A stretch of 64,000 nucleotides of DNA from Hetaerina americana. Taxonomy: Eukaryota > Arthropoda > Insecta > Odonata > Calopterygidae. Below the pieces are notes generated by a model. It was not told where the DNA came from. It saw only the letters and a list, made by a program, of their open reading frames with translations, and ran no database searches. Each line of letters starts with the position of its first letter. Positions within the stretch are counted from its first letter, which is position 1. Location: the NCBI GenBank assembly GCA_022747635.1, contig JAKTNV010000001.1, positions 30,959,490 through 31,023,489 of the forward strand, in the 5' to 3' direction. Shown here piece by piece: positions 1 to 10,200 of this stretch. Made by a program: the position numbers and the translations under genes.

Positions 1-40
1 AAAACCTGCCTTAACCGGTAGATTACCTAATAATAAATTA
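1..40 (+). repeat. 3' tail of a LINE, cut by the window edge
   Basis: This stretch contains 'ccttaaccggtagattacct' followed by a short (TAA)n run. On the opposite strand, 42802-42843 carries the same sequence with one visible substitution, and there it sits just downstream of a recognisable LINE reverse transcriptase fragment. I infer that both are the 3' end of one LINE family that terminates in a (TAA)n simple tail. The body of this copy lies outside the window. The mariner element starts a few bases further on. Confidence 0.6.
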
Positions 41-48
41 TATATATA

Positions 49-80
49 CGAGGGTCATCCGGAAAGTAGTACCCGTTCGT
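49..80 (+). repeat. Left terminal inverted repeat of the mariner element
   Basis: The 32 bases begin 'cgagggtcatccgg' and are the exact reverse complement of 770-801. The 'cgagggt' start is typical of mariner-family ends. In the transposase reading direction this is the 3' end of the element. Confidence 0.93.
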
Positions 81-147
81 GAAATAAAGACACAAAAGTA
101 AATATTAACAAACATAAAAAATTTTATTTGAAAGAGGATACTTTAAA

Positions 148-262
148 CTACTTCTCAACATAATCTCCAAGCAAATTAAGGCATTTGTCATAACGTGTGA
201 CAAGTTTCTGTATTCCTGCTGCATAGTCCTTCGCCGCCAGCTCATTGAGATACGCGAGGGAC
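148..262 (-). pseudogene. Mariner transposase, C-terminal remnant
   Basis: This frame reads 'YLNELAAKDYAAGIQKLVTR' and then 'YDKCLNLLGDYVEK' to a TAG stop. That is the conserved tail of mariner transposases, in which the last residues before the stop are usually DYVEK or similar. It overlaps the end of the N-terminal frame in a different phase, so the deletion that joined the two halves also broke the reading frame. The junction lies at about 245-262. Together the two remnants account for both ends of a normal transposase, with roughly 180-190 residues lost. Confidence 0.85.
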
Positions 263-640
263 CCATCTTGCACAAATTTTTGCATAATGCAGATGGTGTT
301 TAACAATTTCATGAACAATTGTTCGAGAAACATTGGGAAAATGCTCACAGATGTCATCAATTGTGACGCGCCGATCGTTCCTCACGAATTCGTCAACTGA
401 GCTCACCAGTTGGTCTGTAATGACAGACGGTCTCCCCGAACGCTCATCGTCGTGTGTGTTCCCCCTCCCCATGTTGAAGTTGCGACACCACCGCCGAACA
501 GACGACTCGTCCATTACATTGTCTCCATACACCTCCTTTAATTGGCGATGAATATCACATGGGCGAACGTTTCTTGCATTGAGGAATTTAATCACTGCCC
601 TCACTTCACAACTGGCGGCGTTCTCAATTTTTTTAAACAT
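242..640 (-). pseudogene. Mariner transposase, N-terminal DNA-binding half
   Basis: Translation from the ATG at 640 begins MFKKIENAASCEVRAVIKF and runs about 132 residues to a stop. It contains the paired helix-turn-helix region of mariner transposases: 'RPCDIHRQLKEVYGDNVM', then 'SSVRRWCRNFNMGR', the family signature 'DDERSGRPS', and near the end 'KICARWVPR'. In intact proteins this region binds the terminal repeats. Right after WVPR the sequence jumps to the C-terminal end of the gene in another frame, so no catalytic DDE triad is encoded. A TTG nine bases upstream could extend the frame, but the ATG fits the family start better. Confidence 0.9.
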
Positions 641-769
641 TGTAAACAATCACAGAAACAACACAGGCAATGCTAGCGTCACGCAACTTGGCTCAGAGAA
701 GGCAGACAAGCCACTGAAGCTATCTGACCTCGTCCAGCGGCTACTCGCGTCGTCAGCACTTCATGCGGC

Positions 770-800
770 ACGAACGGGTACTACTTTCCGGATGACCCTC

Positions 801-801
<1 letters not shown>
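770..801 (-). repeat. Right terminal inverted repeat of the mariner element
   Basis: Exact inverted copy of 49-80, with no mismatch over 32 bases. It lies about 130 bases upstream of the transposase start codon, the usual mariner arrangement. Perfect identity of the ends suggests that the insertion is young compared with the other elements in the window. Confidence 0.93.

Positions 802-843
<42 letters not shown>
802..843. repeat. (TG)n(TA)n compound microsatellite
   Basis: Four to five TG units are followed by an almost pure TA run interrupted once by TG. It abuts the right end of the mariner element and has replaced the expected TA target duplication there. It creates spurious open frames rich in Tyr-Ile. 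Confidence 0.9.
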
Positions 844-846
<3 letters not shown>

Positions 847-2575
847 TCATGCAAACACACAAGCTACCTACGAACATACACATGCACCTGCAAATATACC
901 TGATACCTTTGCAATATTTGGTGTAATGTAATGTTTTGTGTCCTGTTGCGATCGGTGATTGGAGATGCCAGTTGAAATAATTAAACATTGATTATAAACG
1001 GCAGTCCGCACAAATATTTAAGGAATAACTTGGCAACAGCTTGTTTCATCTGTTTCTTAGCAAACGTTTGGTGACTCTCATGAATATTGGTACCTTCTGA
1101 AAGTTGAAATTGTATTTTTTCAAGTGTCTTCATGAAGGTCCTTATTATTTGTATCCTCATTAACAATGAATTAGGATGAGTGAAGTTTCTTTAAACGCGA
1201 TAAAACTATTATTTACATTTTTGGACTTAGAGAAAAGTTCCCTTTAAAATTCCAGGAGCCCCAGCACGTACGATAATAACATTACTGCGAGGAGTTGACG
1301 GAATAAAAAGATTTTTCCTTTCTATCATTGCGAAATGTCCCATTTGAAGAAGTGGTTAAAATTCATCGTGACCATCATTGAATTACAACTGTGGATTGCT
1401 CGTATAACATGATTTTAGAAAAGTTGACCAGTGCAAAAAATTTAAAGAGCTTTCTTATGCCCTAAATATTCTTTATTTTAGATTCAAATTCCTGTCTTAT
1501 CGCAGTATAACATGGGATCAGGATGCGCTGTAAAATTTTTCAATTTCAAAATAATGCCGAAGTGCGCCTATCCTTTCTTCTCGGAAATTAAAAGTGTAAT
1601 GCAGAAATTAATAAATGCTTTCATGAAGGCTTTTTAGGAGAAAGAAACCCTTTCATCATAAATCTTGATGCGTTAATAATAGAACATAGGGGAAAGGAAA
1701 CGCAGCCACCCTCTAACCTTCATCCACAGCCGACCCGCACCCTGAGACCAATCTGGCTTATATTCGCGAGACGTGATTGATTACCCGAACCACAAACTCT
1801 CTTCAGGCATCTACGAATGATAATGGAAAATTTTAGCTCGCCATATTACGTGGAATACTATAGAACAGTTATAAGGGAGAAACCATCTCGTAGACAACTG
1901 CACTGTCGTGGCTTTTAGTTGAAACGCTGGAAAAAATTCCAGACTCATATCCTGCGTTAAAAGGGAGTCTTAAAGGAAACTACTGTTCATGTGATCTGTA
2001 CTCTCCCCGTTGTCTAGTTGAGTTAACAGTCTGGTCCGTCAAAGCGAAGGACTTTTGGTGTAGACGCATTTTTAAGTTTTGAAATATTTTGTGTCTTAAT
2101 GAAACTGTTATGCGTTGGCTCGCTGAATAATTATGCATAAAAATCCACTATGTTTTCACAATGGCCGTTGAAACACTCTTTTTTATTCCAGTCTTGGTTA
2201 CTTGTCATTTAATTTCTTCGCAGAGTTTCTTTGGCCAAATAACAGCGTAAAGTGAGTAGAATTGAGGGGGTTGATTGGTAATTTATTTACATTCTGTTTT
2301 ACAAGGTCAAAGTCTCTCCTTCAAAAATTATAAGGTACATTTCTAACGCCACCGCGCTTTAAAAAAATTATTTAAAGGACTATAAAATACTAATTTCAGT
2401 GTTTAAGTAACTATTTTGAAAGGTAAATGACGGATTGAACATATCCGTGAGAATTGGTTAGTTTTCTCTGGAACTTAAAGTTTGATTAATATTTCACTTT
2501 CATTCTTACTCTGTCGCTATTAGGTACTGGGTGCACAGTTGAATGAAAAAAACTGCACCGATTAACGCTTCCATT
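844..2575. other. Unannotated AT-rich DNA
   Basis: I see no coding frame longer than about 60 codons, no recognisable transposon protein and no tRNA-like structure. The composition is AT-rich and non-repetitive. It is probably unique intergenic or intronic sequence. Confidence 0.5.
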
Positions 2576-2585
2576 GGTACACTGT

Positions 2586-2793
2586 GGGGGGACATGGCAA
2601 TTCAGCTGTTAGAGCGCTGGGTGCGAGTTCGATTCTGGGACACTGAGCTTCACCTAAGCTGTGTGATTTTTCGATAAAGGAACTGGCCTTTAACCATGAA
2701 GTGTGAATTTCTCATGCCGTTGGGCCCAGTACTAGGTGAGGCCTACCCTTACCTATCAAACCGACCTTTGGATTGATAACTATGGTGGTAGTA
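2586..2793 (+). mobile_element. tRNA-derived SINE, family S2, copy 1
   Basis: The unit is flanked by the 10-bp direct repeat 'ggtacactgt' at 2576-2585 and 2794-2803, which I read as a target-site duplication. Near its 5' end are an A-box-like 'tggcaattcag' (2595) and a B-box-like 'gagttcgattctgg' (2625), the internal RNA polymerase III promoter of a tRNA-derived head. The body and the 3' end ('cctatcaaac', 'ttgataacta') match the reverse complement of 54296-54549. The tRNA head is shortened or diverged, and its isotype cannot be assigned. Confidence 0.78.
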
Positions 2794-2803
2794 GGTACAC
2801 TGT

Positions 2804-3235
2804 AATCCATTCATGCGCACAAGAGGTAATGAAGGGACCGAATGAATGAATGACTTCTCGGTAAGTCCACAAGGAGACCATTCGCCGGGTGGAACAGAAT
2901 AGCCGCAAGCATGCATACGTAAAGATGGGAGGTCGGTCGTCTTCCATCCTCAGGTTGCCGACCCTCACCACAATAATAAAACTTCATTTTCCCTTATCCC
3001 CCGCTCACCTCCACACTTAGAGGAATGTGGAAAGGGAGTGTCGCTCCCTTTATCATCGGAATCGTTGCATACTCACCCGAGACCCGCATCATTTTGGTCC
3101 GATATCATCAAAATATTTTCTCTTTGGAAAAAACTCACCGACAGTATTTTCCGCATCGGCCCTGACTTCCTCTGCTCCAACCTGTCTCCGCCACGACAGT
3201 TATCTCCGCCGTTCCTCCCCGATCACTTACTTGCC
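2804..3235. other. Unannotated sequence between the SINE and a GC-rich island
   Basis: Mixed-composition DNA holding 'gaatgaatgaatga' at about 2841-2854 and no credible coding frame. A pyrimidine-rich stretch starts near 3160 and leads into the GC-rich island. Confidence 0.4.
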
Positions 3236-3421
3236 ATTCCTACCGTGGGCATTACCCCAAACCACCCCCCCCATCCATCCCTTTCCCTCCATTCTTCTTC
3301 TCTCGGTCTCCACTTCCTTTCCCTCGAGGGAAGAGAGGCGGGACGTCGTCGTAAGAAGGATGGAAAGGGGGGGGGGTGCGGAGTGAAATTTTGCGTGCGG
3401 CGTGTGTGTGTGTTTCTCGCC

Positions 3422-3443
3422 GGGGGAGGGCGGTGGGGGGGGG
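3422..3443 (+). other. G-quadruplex-type motif
   Basis: Three or more guanine runs of at least three bases ('ggggg', 'ggg', then nine or more G) occur within 22 bases. This pattern can in principle fold into a G-quadruplex. It lies inside polypurine island A. Confidence 0.5.
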
Positions 3444-4038
3444 TGTCGCACATGCATAAAAGGGGTTTGGGGGCGTGCGCCTGTGTGTGTGTGTTGTTGG
3501 TGCGGAAGGGGTGGGAAGGAAGGAAAAGGGTTTAAGTAGATGGAGAGGAAGGGGATTGTGTGACCGAAGGGAAATGGGAGGAGGAGAGTCAGGCACCTCC
3601 CGTCAAACTTTGAAAAAAATTCGGGCAACTTTCGAGGGTCGGGATCCCAGGAGAGAGGAAGAGGGGTGTGATGTGGGGAGGGGGGTTTGAGAAGAGAGAG
3701 AGAGAGGAAGTGGGATCTCAGGGACAAAATTGAGTGTCGGGGTTTCACCCACCATTCCCCCATTATGCCCAACTGAAGGGGCAAAGGGGAAAGAGAGAGA
3801 GAGAGAGGTGGTGGGAGGAACAAGGGTTGGAAAGTGGTGATGGGGGAGAGATGAGGATAAAGAGGGGTATAGAGGTGGTCGGGAGGGGTGGTCAAGGACG
3901 GTAAGGCGGTGGTCAGGCGCCCATTAGCAAGGTTACGAGGGATACAGGGAAGGTAGGTGTGTGGCCCGGGCGGGAGGGAAAGTGAAGAGTATGCCGCGGG
4001 GACGGAGGGCGAAGAAGCGTTGTGTTTTTGGATGCGGT

Positions 4039-4062
4039 GGGGTAGGGACTGGGGGGGGGGGG
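4039..4062 (+). other. G-quadruplex-type motif with a 12-G run
   Basis: The order is GGGG, TA, GGG, ACT and then twelve consecutive G, which satisfies the usual quadruplex pattern on the plus strand. A similar long G run occurs near 4227. Such homopolymers are also typical places for assembly or sequencing error. Confidence 0.5.
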
Positions 4063-4335
4063 CTGGAGTGGAAGGGGTTCGGAGGATGGAAGGGTGTAGG
4101 GTGTGTGTGTGCGCCCGTGGGTCAGAGCCGTGAGACATACGATCCCATCCAGTGTGCCATTCGTCTTTGTAGAAGAAGCACTTTTCGGCGGAGGGACGGG
4201 AGTAGGAGAATCAGCGGATGAGCGTGTGGGGGGGGGGGGTTGACGGGCCCTGTGGATGGTTGCGGTGAATGGAGGGATATCCTGGTGGAACGAGTGAGTA
4301 GAGGCTGCGGGGGAAGAAGAGGATATAAATATATC

Positions 4336-5696
4336 ATTCCGGGATAAAAGAGTCCAATATAGAGAACATAGCTCATTGAGCAACGCATGGTTAATGCAAT
4401 GCGGCCATCATATCAGCTTTAAGTTAGGGGAAAAAGGCTCCTAGTACTCAACGCGCGGACGTTTTACACATGCATGAATGGAATCATGAATACATTTTCC
4501 ATTAGAATAGCGCTGGGCTTCGTGTGATTTGGAAGTGTTACCCAATGCTACCAGGAATAAAAGGTGAAATATGTTTTTGTCATCTAGGTGGCCCTGCGGT
4601 AACAACGCGAAGTCCGGTCTGTGAATAGAAATCACATGAGCATTGAGCTTAGCGAAGCGAGCATTTTTACCCGATGATAATGGTGGCTGAGCATATCATA
4701 GGTTGAATTAAACGGAAATCAGCATGCGAAAATACTGCTCTAATTTTCCATTCCATTTGTTCCTAAAGAGGTATTTGCAACAGTATATATTAGATATCAG
4801 CTTAGATATCATGCATGAATTCCTTCGCCTGATATAACGAACGGATACCACAGTATTTCTGGACCTTCTTGAAGCTGGTTACTTTTTGAAATAGCAAGCC
4901 AATGGTTTCTGACCTAAGATTTGTGAATGCATTGCAAACAGAAATGCTATTCAATTTCATGATAGTAAAATGAATGCATTTTTAGTTTTCACGCTTTATT
5001 CAATGCAAATTGTCCTTTGTTTCAACACTGTCATTTTCATGACGTTACGACAGTTTTGCTAACTCTTATACATGCATGAGCATAACCGGGACGGGCTGGG
5101 GTTGGTAGTTGAAGGGTTTGGGAGTGGAATTTGCGAGGAAGAGGAAGATGGAACACGAAGCGAGATGATAAAGATAAAAGCTGGGGGAATCACGGCATTG
5201 ATGGTGGAAAAGCTGAAAAGACCTTGAAAAAGACTTGTGTTTTAGACACCGTGGTCGTTTTATATGAAATATTTCTGTGAATATGAACAAGTATTTTAAT
5301 TTCATTAATATGACTACAGCGCTTTTTCGCTGTCATGCCTAATAGCCCTTCTTAAATGATGAAGTGTCAAATCGTTAATGGATAACATGGGTTAGGAGAC
5401 ACTACAGCAAGGTTATTAATTATTTTATTTGAATTCAAACCATTCGATGAACGCTGCCACGGGAATCATTTTGAAGAGGATTGCATTAGGCATTGAGACC
5501 ACATGGAAAGGTTAAGGGGTGCTGAATATCATTGCCGAACCGAGCGACGAAAAGATTCATTGCTCTCTCGCACATGTCGTGACCACAATAGATATATAAG
5601 TGATCATAGGAATCATAAAGTACGACAATATGAACTTCCAAGGTGCCGTCAATCCATAACTCCCCCAGCCCCCCCCCCCTTCGCTCCCCACTCTCC
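4336..5696. other. Unannotated sequence
   Basis: Ordinary AT-rich DNA with no recognisable coding or repeat content by eye. A run of about 12 C at 5669-5680 precedes the short hairpin repeat that starts at 5697. Confidence 0.4.
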
Positions 5697-5750
5697 TGCC
5701 ACACACCCTCGTGGTGGCTTGCTGGTGATATGCTCGTGTGGTGTAGATAT
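5697..5750 (+). repeat. Short dispersed repeat H, copy 1
   Basis: It reads 'tgccacacaccctcgtggtg' then 'gcttgctgg' and ends near 'gtgtagatat'. Related copies lie near 18382, 41016, 48003 and 52463. The core contains the inverted repeat GCCAC...GTGGC. The recurring 'gatgtaga' end suggests the 3' terminus of a LINE or SINE family. Confidence 0.6.
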
Positions 5751-6051
5751 CAGTGCATGCATGACCTTTAAAGCAATTGACGGCCATATGGTTCTGAGAA
5801 TATGTTTTTATCTACTATTGAAACTCAGCCGACTGTAGTGTTGCATGTTCATTTAGTTTAAGCAATAAATAGATTCTTTTTATTAACAAAATTATTAATT
5901 ATTTAAAAAGACATGATTCCACAGGCACAAGGAAATAGATGAAGAGGGACAGGGTTTGCACCTGCAGCTCTTTTGAAAGTTATCGCTAAGGTCTCAAACT
6001 CCGGGAGTGTGCGTTCACGCGAGTTTATGATCCACCCTTTTTGTGCATCAC

Positions 6052-6081
6052 CTTAAAATACCCCTTGAGGGGTATTTTAAG
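6052..6081. repeat. Near-perfect 30-bp palindrome
   Basis: The arm 'cttaaaatacccc' and its exact reverse complement are separated by TTGA, of which T and A can also pair, leaving two unpaired bases. It could be a protein binding site or a cruciform-forming sequence. It is not followed by the T-run of a bacterial terminator, and the context is eukaryotic. Confidence 0.8.
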
Positions 6082-6229
6082 TTGTATAAACAAGGACAAT
6101 ATTGAGCAAACTCGAGAACAGTCGGATATGTAACCAGGAGAATGCTGCAGTTTAAAAATACTACCGGTAAATAAAATACACCGAGATTGTGAAAGTGATC
6201 AAATCACTAAATATGCTAGAAACACCTTA

Positions 6230-6348
6230 ATAAAGAACGGATAGTAGCAATTTTCCATTAGGTATCTAAAATTTATTTATTCAAAAGGCTCTTTTGAATA
6301 GATAAATTTTAGATATCTTGTGGAAAATTGTTTATATCAATTCTTTAT
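6230..6348. repeat. 119-bp foldback hairpin with a 3-base loop
   Basis: The arms 6230-6287 and 6291-6348 are reverse complements. The inner 40 bases of each arm have only four mismatches, the outer 18 have several, and the central loop is 'gct'. An RNA copy would form one long imperfect stem. Possible identities are a short snap-back transposon (MITE), a hairpin-RNA or microRNA precursor, or a duplication-inversion scar. No second copy was noticed in the window. Confidence 0.8.
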
Positions 6349-7211
6349 TATGTTCGAAATCCACCACATTACCTGCTCAATTTGTTAAACGACACCTTTG
6401 CAAATTTTATCCGGAAAAGTTTTACATTTCAAGCACATGCAGAAATGTCACTCACTCGGCAAATACTCATGCAGGATTGGATAAAATTATTAACTGTGTC
6501 GCCTTCTCTTCGAAGAATGCCAGTTTACCTTCTACTTCACCTCCCGGGCCTGAAAGCATAAACATTCCTTGATCGTGCAGATAGCCCAAAATTTGAGCAT
6601 TCGCAGATGGATGGGAGGGAAAAGAAAGAGGTAAGAAGGAGGACATGGCCTTGAGTGAAGCGAGGGTCCAGGGGTGGGCTGAGATGAAGGGCCCTGGAAG
6701 AGGTGGCAATTCTTTTCCTTTTGGGACTTCTTTGTGTCCTGGATGATGAAAGGTGAGGCAGGGGAGTGAGGTGGGGAGGGATGTGTAGTCGGGTCAAAGT
6801 GAATAGGGCAGGAACCCTCGTCCATTCGATTGGTGAGATTACTGATCCAGATCGCCATAATTTGAGATTGCCGTCATTTGATATGCATAATTCACGATCG
6901 TCGTGAGTTCAAATGAAACCTGATGGCTTATTGAATTCGAAGCCTTCGAACACATTTGGAGACAGCTCACAACTGAACGAGTGCGTGAGTCCATCGAAAA
7001 GCTAGCTGCGATTAGGGCAGCGTATCGTAAATATCGCTGACACGTCCACATTGTATAGCATTCTTCTTGAAGTTTACGATTGTTGGAATTTTCAGCATCG
7101 GTAATAGTCAATTGGTGCATTTTCCCTCCCTTATCTTCTTACGGGATTACCAAGATGGGGTTAGGTAATAGAGGGAAGCCGGATTTTGGGGCGAGGGGCA
7201 AATATATATTT
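6349..7211. other. Unannotated sequence with a purine-rich block
   Basis: Mostly ordinary sequence. The plus strand is purine-rich at about 6600-6800 and yields several overlapping Pro/Ser-rich minus-strand frames that I regard as compositional artefacts. Confidence 0.4.
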
Positions 7212-7223
7212 GATATATATGTA

Positions 7224-7280
<57 letters not shown>

Positions 7281-7292
7281 TATATATATATA
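7212..7292. repeat. (TA)n microsatellite
   Basis: About 80 bases of TA dinucleotides with a short TGTG interruption near 7228 and a 'tagta' break near 7277. It gives spurious Tyr-Ile-repeat frames on both strands. Confidence 0.95.
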
Positions 7293-9670
7293 ATGACACT
7301 CACACATAGTCCAAGTTTTTGGCGGCCAAACCTTCCTCTGGATTATAGTGAACTCCCAAGAGTTTCTTCTCATCCCCGATTATCATTTGGATGTTACAGA
7401 TTGTGAAAGAGAGAAGGTTAGGGGGAGGAAAAGGATTGGGGTGTTGGACGGAATGAAGAGAGTTTAAATTTATGCGGAATTTATGAAGGGTTAAATTTTA
7501 GCAAGGGGTGTCAGGTTGTCTAATGTGGCGTGTTGTAGTAGAGGATGTTGGGTTGTGTTTTGTTCGGAGAGATAAGAGAATTATTTGGTTGTTGTGTTCA
7601 TTCATAAGCTATCTTAACCAAATATACAGGTAGAACTCTCCAGGATATCCTCGAATTCAGAGGGGAGGGTCAGGATGCGCGCAGGTGAGAATCTCTCTGC
7701 GTTCGACATCGACATAAATACCCCCCAATCCGCCGAAAAGGTTTGTGACAGGAAAAGCGTTTTGGGGAGGAGAAAGATTGCAAGTGTGATGGGGTCGATT
7801 GATAGGAGAAAGAGAAACGAAGGAATAAAGGAGCATACTTAATTTTTTGGCCGCGGAGACAAAAATAGGGCGAAGGGAGAAAGTGCGTGGGAGAGAATAT
7901 ATTTTCGTGAACTGTGGGAGTTTAGGGAAGGGTGGGAGGAGTGGTAAAGGGAAAGGTTTTTCACCTTTCTTTATTTTTTTGGCAATGTGGGGAGAAAGAA
8001 GTTCTCTACGGCGGAAGGCTGAGGTAAAAGAAAGAAAGAAAGATCGGAATAGGAGTGAAAGGGTTTTTGGCTTTCTGAAGGGAAATAGGGTACGTCGTGT
8101 GGAGAAAGGGTCCTTGCGGAGGACAATGGAGTGAAGCGAGAAGAGACCGGATTCCTTGACGTTTTGTGGCCCGGGAGGGTTCATTGCAGTGTCGCGATGT
8201 CGGATTGAGACTTCTCTCCTTTCAGCGCTGCAAAATTTCCCATTTTCGATCAAAATTTCCCATGGGTGAAATCTTCTCTGGCCTTCCATCGAGTCAGTCA
8301 GATTTCCCTTTGGAAGACGCGACGGTAGGCATTTGGTGTAGATTGGGTAAAAGGACTGCAAGAATTCAAAAATTTGGTTTCTCGCGACGAAGAGCACTGT
8401 GTCTTAAAACGGAAATAGTGGCTGTTATAATAGCATTTTATGATATCAGTTCGTAGAACCTGATCGATAAGAAATGTAACTTCCTCGATTTATTTCAAAT
8501 ACTCAATCCACAGAAACTCTTGAACGGACACTGGGAAATTTTGAAGTAGAATAATATGATAATTATTTTGGAATGTTTAGAACAAGGCCTACTATGTCCA
8601 TGCCTGTTATAGGCGCAAAGGCTGATCCCTGAAAGTTCAGATTAGGGTTATTCCGCAGATTTTTAAAAAAGGTCCTCCTGACGTAATATTGTGGAGAGAA
8701 AATGATCTGGAAATTGTTAGTATATATTAAATGATATATGCCTAGGAATGTGTCGGTAATGTTTTATTATTTCTTCAGATTTCTCAAATTTGACCAATAT
8801 TACTGCATAAACCACATTTCTCTATCTTCAACGGTGTAGACTTAGAATTAGTTGGGTATAATGCGTACACGAATTTTAGTGTGAATGTATTCTCATCAAT
8901 TTTCTCGTTTTAGTGGATGAGACCTTATCGTATTAATACTTCTAATTTTCAGGAGCAGCTCTTGAAGAAATGGACAATATTTGAAATTGTTCTGAGTGTT
9001 AACAACATTTTCACAACGTGTAGGTAGCCGCCGAAAAAGTTACGAATTAATTTAAAAATCTTCCATATTTTACAGAAATCATATTTTTCCTTATCATTAA
9101 AAACACGCAATTTTCCCTCGCGATATGGAAAATTTACCACAACTTCGGAACAGTGGTTTTATTGGCTCGGCGGGAGGAGGGTGAGGGAAGGAAGAGACGC
9201 GAATTCGGGGCATTGGGAGGAGAGGTCAATGGGGTGAGGTAAGAGCTGTGCGATGTTCGAATTTGAATTTGATGTAAATTGGATTTCGCAAGCATATCGA
9301 TATATCGATTTTGCGTTGCATGAATGGACGACTTTGAATTCCATGTTGTGTATCGCATTCAAATCACAAAATCGCGTATCAAATGTTGTACATATACATA
9401 TACTTTCACTAGGACTGTGGCGCTAGAAGACATTTTAAATACGCATCCCTGATCCTCCTCTCTTGGTCTCTCTGCCGGCGAAATCGTGATATTGTATCTT
9501 CATCTATCTTTTAAGTTAGGTTCTTGGCTTTTTCCTTCTTCGGTTTGTGCGTCAGCTTGGTTCTCCCAGTTCAAAGTAACCGTGAAAAATCTCGGAACTG
9601 GAGCATTGTATAATTCATAAAATTCCTTAATATTTAAAGACAACGTATGACTTATGCTGGAAATTTTTTT
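7293..9670. other. Intergenic sequence with a purine-rich block
   Basis: At about 7640-8140 the plus strand is strongly GA-rich, and the minus strand is open for 246 codons (7657-8397). That translation is Leu/Phe/Pro/Ser/Arg-rich, has no motif I recognise and lacks a plausible gene context, so I leave it uncalled. The phrase 'caaaatttcccat' occurs twice within 35 bases near 8231. The rest (8400-9660) is AT-rich and featureless by eye. Confidence 0.4.
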
Positions 9671-9748
9671 GCGGCCCGGATAAAAGTTCGTGGCTGGCCG
9701 GACCTGGCCCGCGGGCCGTATTTTAGGTATCAGTAGTTTGACATCACT
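9671..9748 (-). mobile_element. Orphan terminus of a hAT-type DNA transposon
   Basis: Read on the minus strand, the end begins 'agtgatgtcaaactact', continues to 'acggcccgcgggccag' and then 'tccggcc', 'cttttatccgggccgc'. This arrangement, an outer '(c)agtg.tg.caaact' followed by spaced GGCCCGC boxes, is familiar from hAT-family elements of animals. I see no transposase and no matching opposite end nearby, so this is a single-end fragment or the visible end of a diverged non-autonomous copy. The assignment rests on remembered terminus patterns. Confidence 0.5.
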
Positions 9749-9849
9749 ATAAGATATCGCATGGATATTCGACCTTCCTCTCGCTATCGCAAAGTCTCGG
9801 ATGTGAGAGAGGTATGGGGTATCTATGCATTAACTGTGGTTGCGAAGTG

Positions 9850-10200
9850 GAGGGAGAATAGGGGGACAAGGATAAGGACCCTTGTAGGAGGTTTTAAGGG
9901 TGGCACTGAGGAGGAAGAATGGAGTCATGTCGTGGCGAAGGAGAGAATAGTTCAAGACGGGGTAAAGGCGTTCGGGGGAGACGGGAGAAGGGCATCAGAG
10001 GTAATTGGGTTCCCTTGGGGGTAGGGGGATGCGAAAGAGTGGGGATGGGGCGATTGTATTGAGGTGGAGTGTCAGGAGTGAGAGGAAGAGTCCCCGTTCG
10101 TCGAGAGAGTTTTTGCGGGGAGAGTTCGGGGGTGAGTTCGGGGAGCGCGCTCCGAACTGTGGCGGCGTAGCAAAAGGGTTCGGTAGGGACCTCCCACCAC
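9850..10200. other. Polypurine island C
   Basis: The plus strand is almost continuously G and A. It contains overlapping low-complexity frames on both strands (about 85-110 codons) that resemble nothing recognisable. It ends at a CpG-containing stretch near 10140-10215. Confidence 0.5.

Larger units (their letters stand above)
49..801 (-). mobile_element. Mariner-like element, internally deleted, complete ends
   Basis: The 753-bp element is bounded by perfect 32-bp terminal inverted repeats and contains the two ends of a mariner transposase on the minus strand with the middle missing. Full-length mariners are about 1.3 kb with a transposase near 345 residues; here the DDE catalytic domain has been removed. 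The left flank is TA, as expected for mariner targets. The right flank is TG, the start of a (TG)n(TA)n run, so the target duplication is not intact there. It is a non-autonomous derivative that could be moved only by a transposase supplied in trans. Confidence 0.9.
3236..4335. other. GC-rich polypurine island A
   Basis: A short pyrimidine-rich block (about 3240-3330) switches to roughly 1 kb in which the plus strand is overwhelmingly G and A, with runs of 8-12 G and many GT and GA repeats. Overlapping open frames arise on both strands (up to about 300 codons on the minus strand). Their products are Pro/Ser/His/Thr-rich, resemble no family and all come from the skewed composition, so I do not call a gene. 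The tract could form triplex or G-quadruplex structures and might be regulatory. Confidence 0.6.

Noticed and set aside
579..926. 115-codon plus-strand frame across the mariner end
   Set aside because: It is antisense to the transposase and runs into the TA microsatellite.
3227..4138. 303-codon minus-strand frame, Pro/Ser/His/Thr-rich
   Set aside because: It lies in a polypurine tract whose complement is depleted of stop codons. Other frames in the same DNA are equally open, and no domain or codon pattern of a gene is visible.
6052..6081. Rho-independent terminator
   Set aside because: The hairpin has no following T-run, and the window is clearly eukaryotic.
7657..8397. 246-codon minus-strand frame
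   Set aside because: The product is Leu/Phe/Pro/Arg-rich with no motif, and the opposite strand is GA-rich. There are no neighbouring exons or recognisable splice arrangement.
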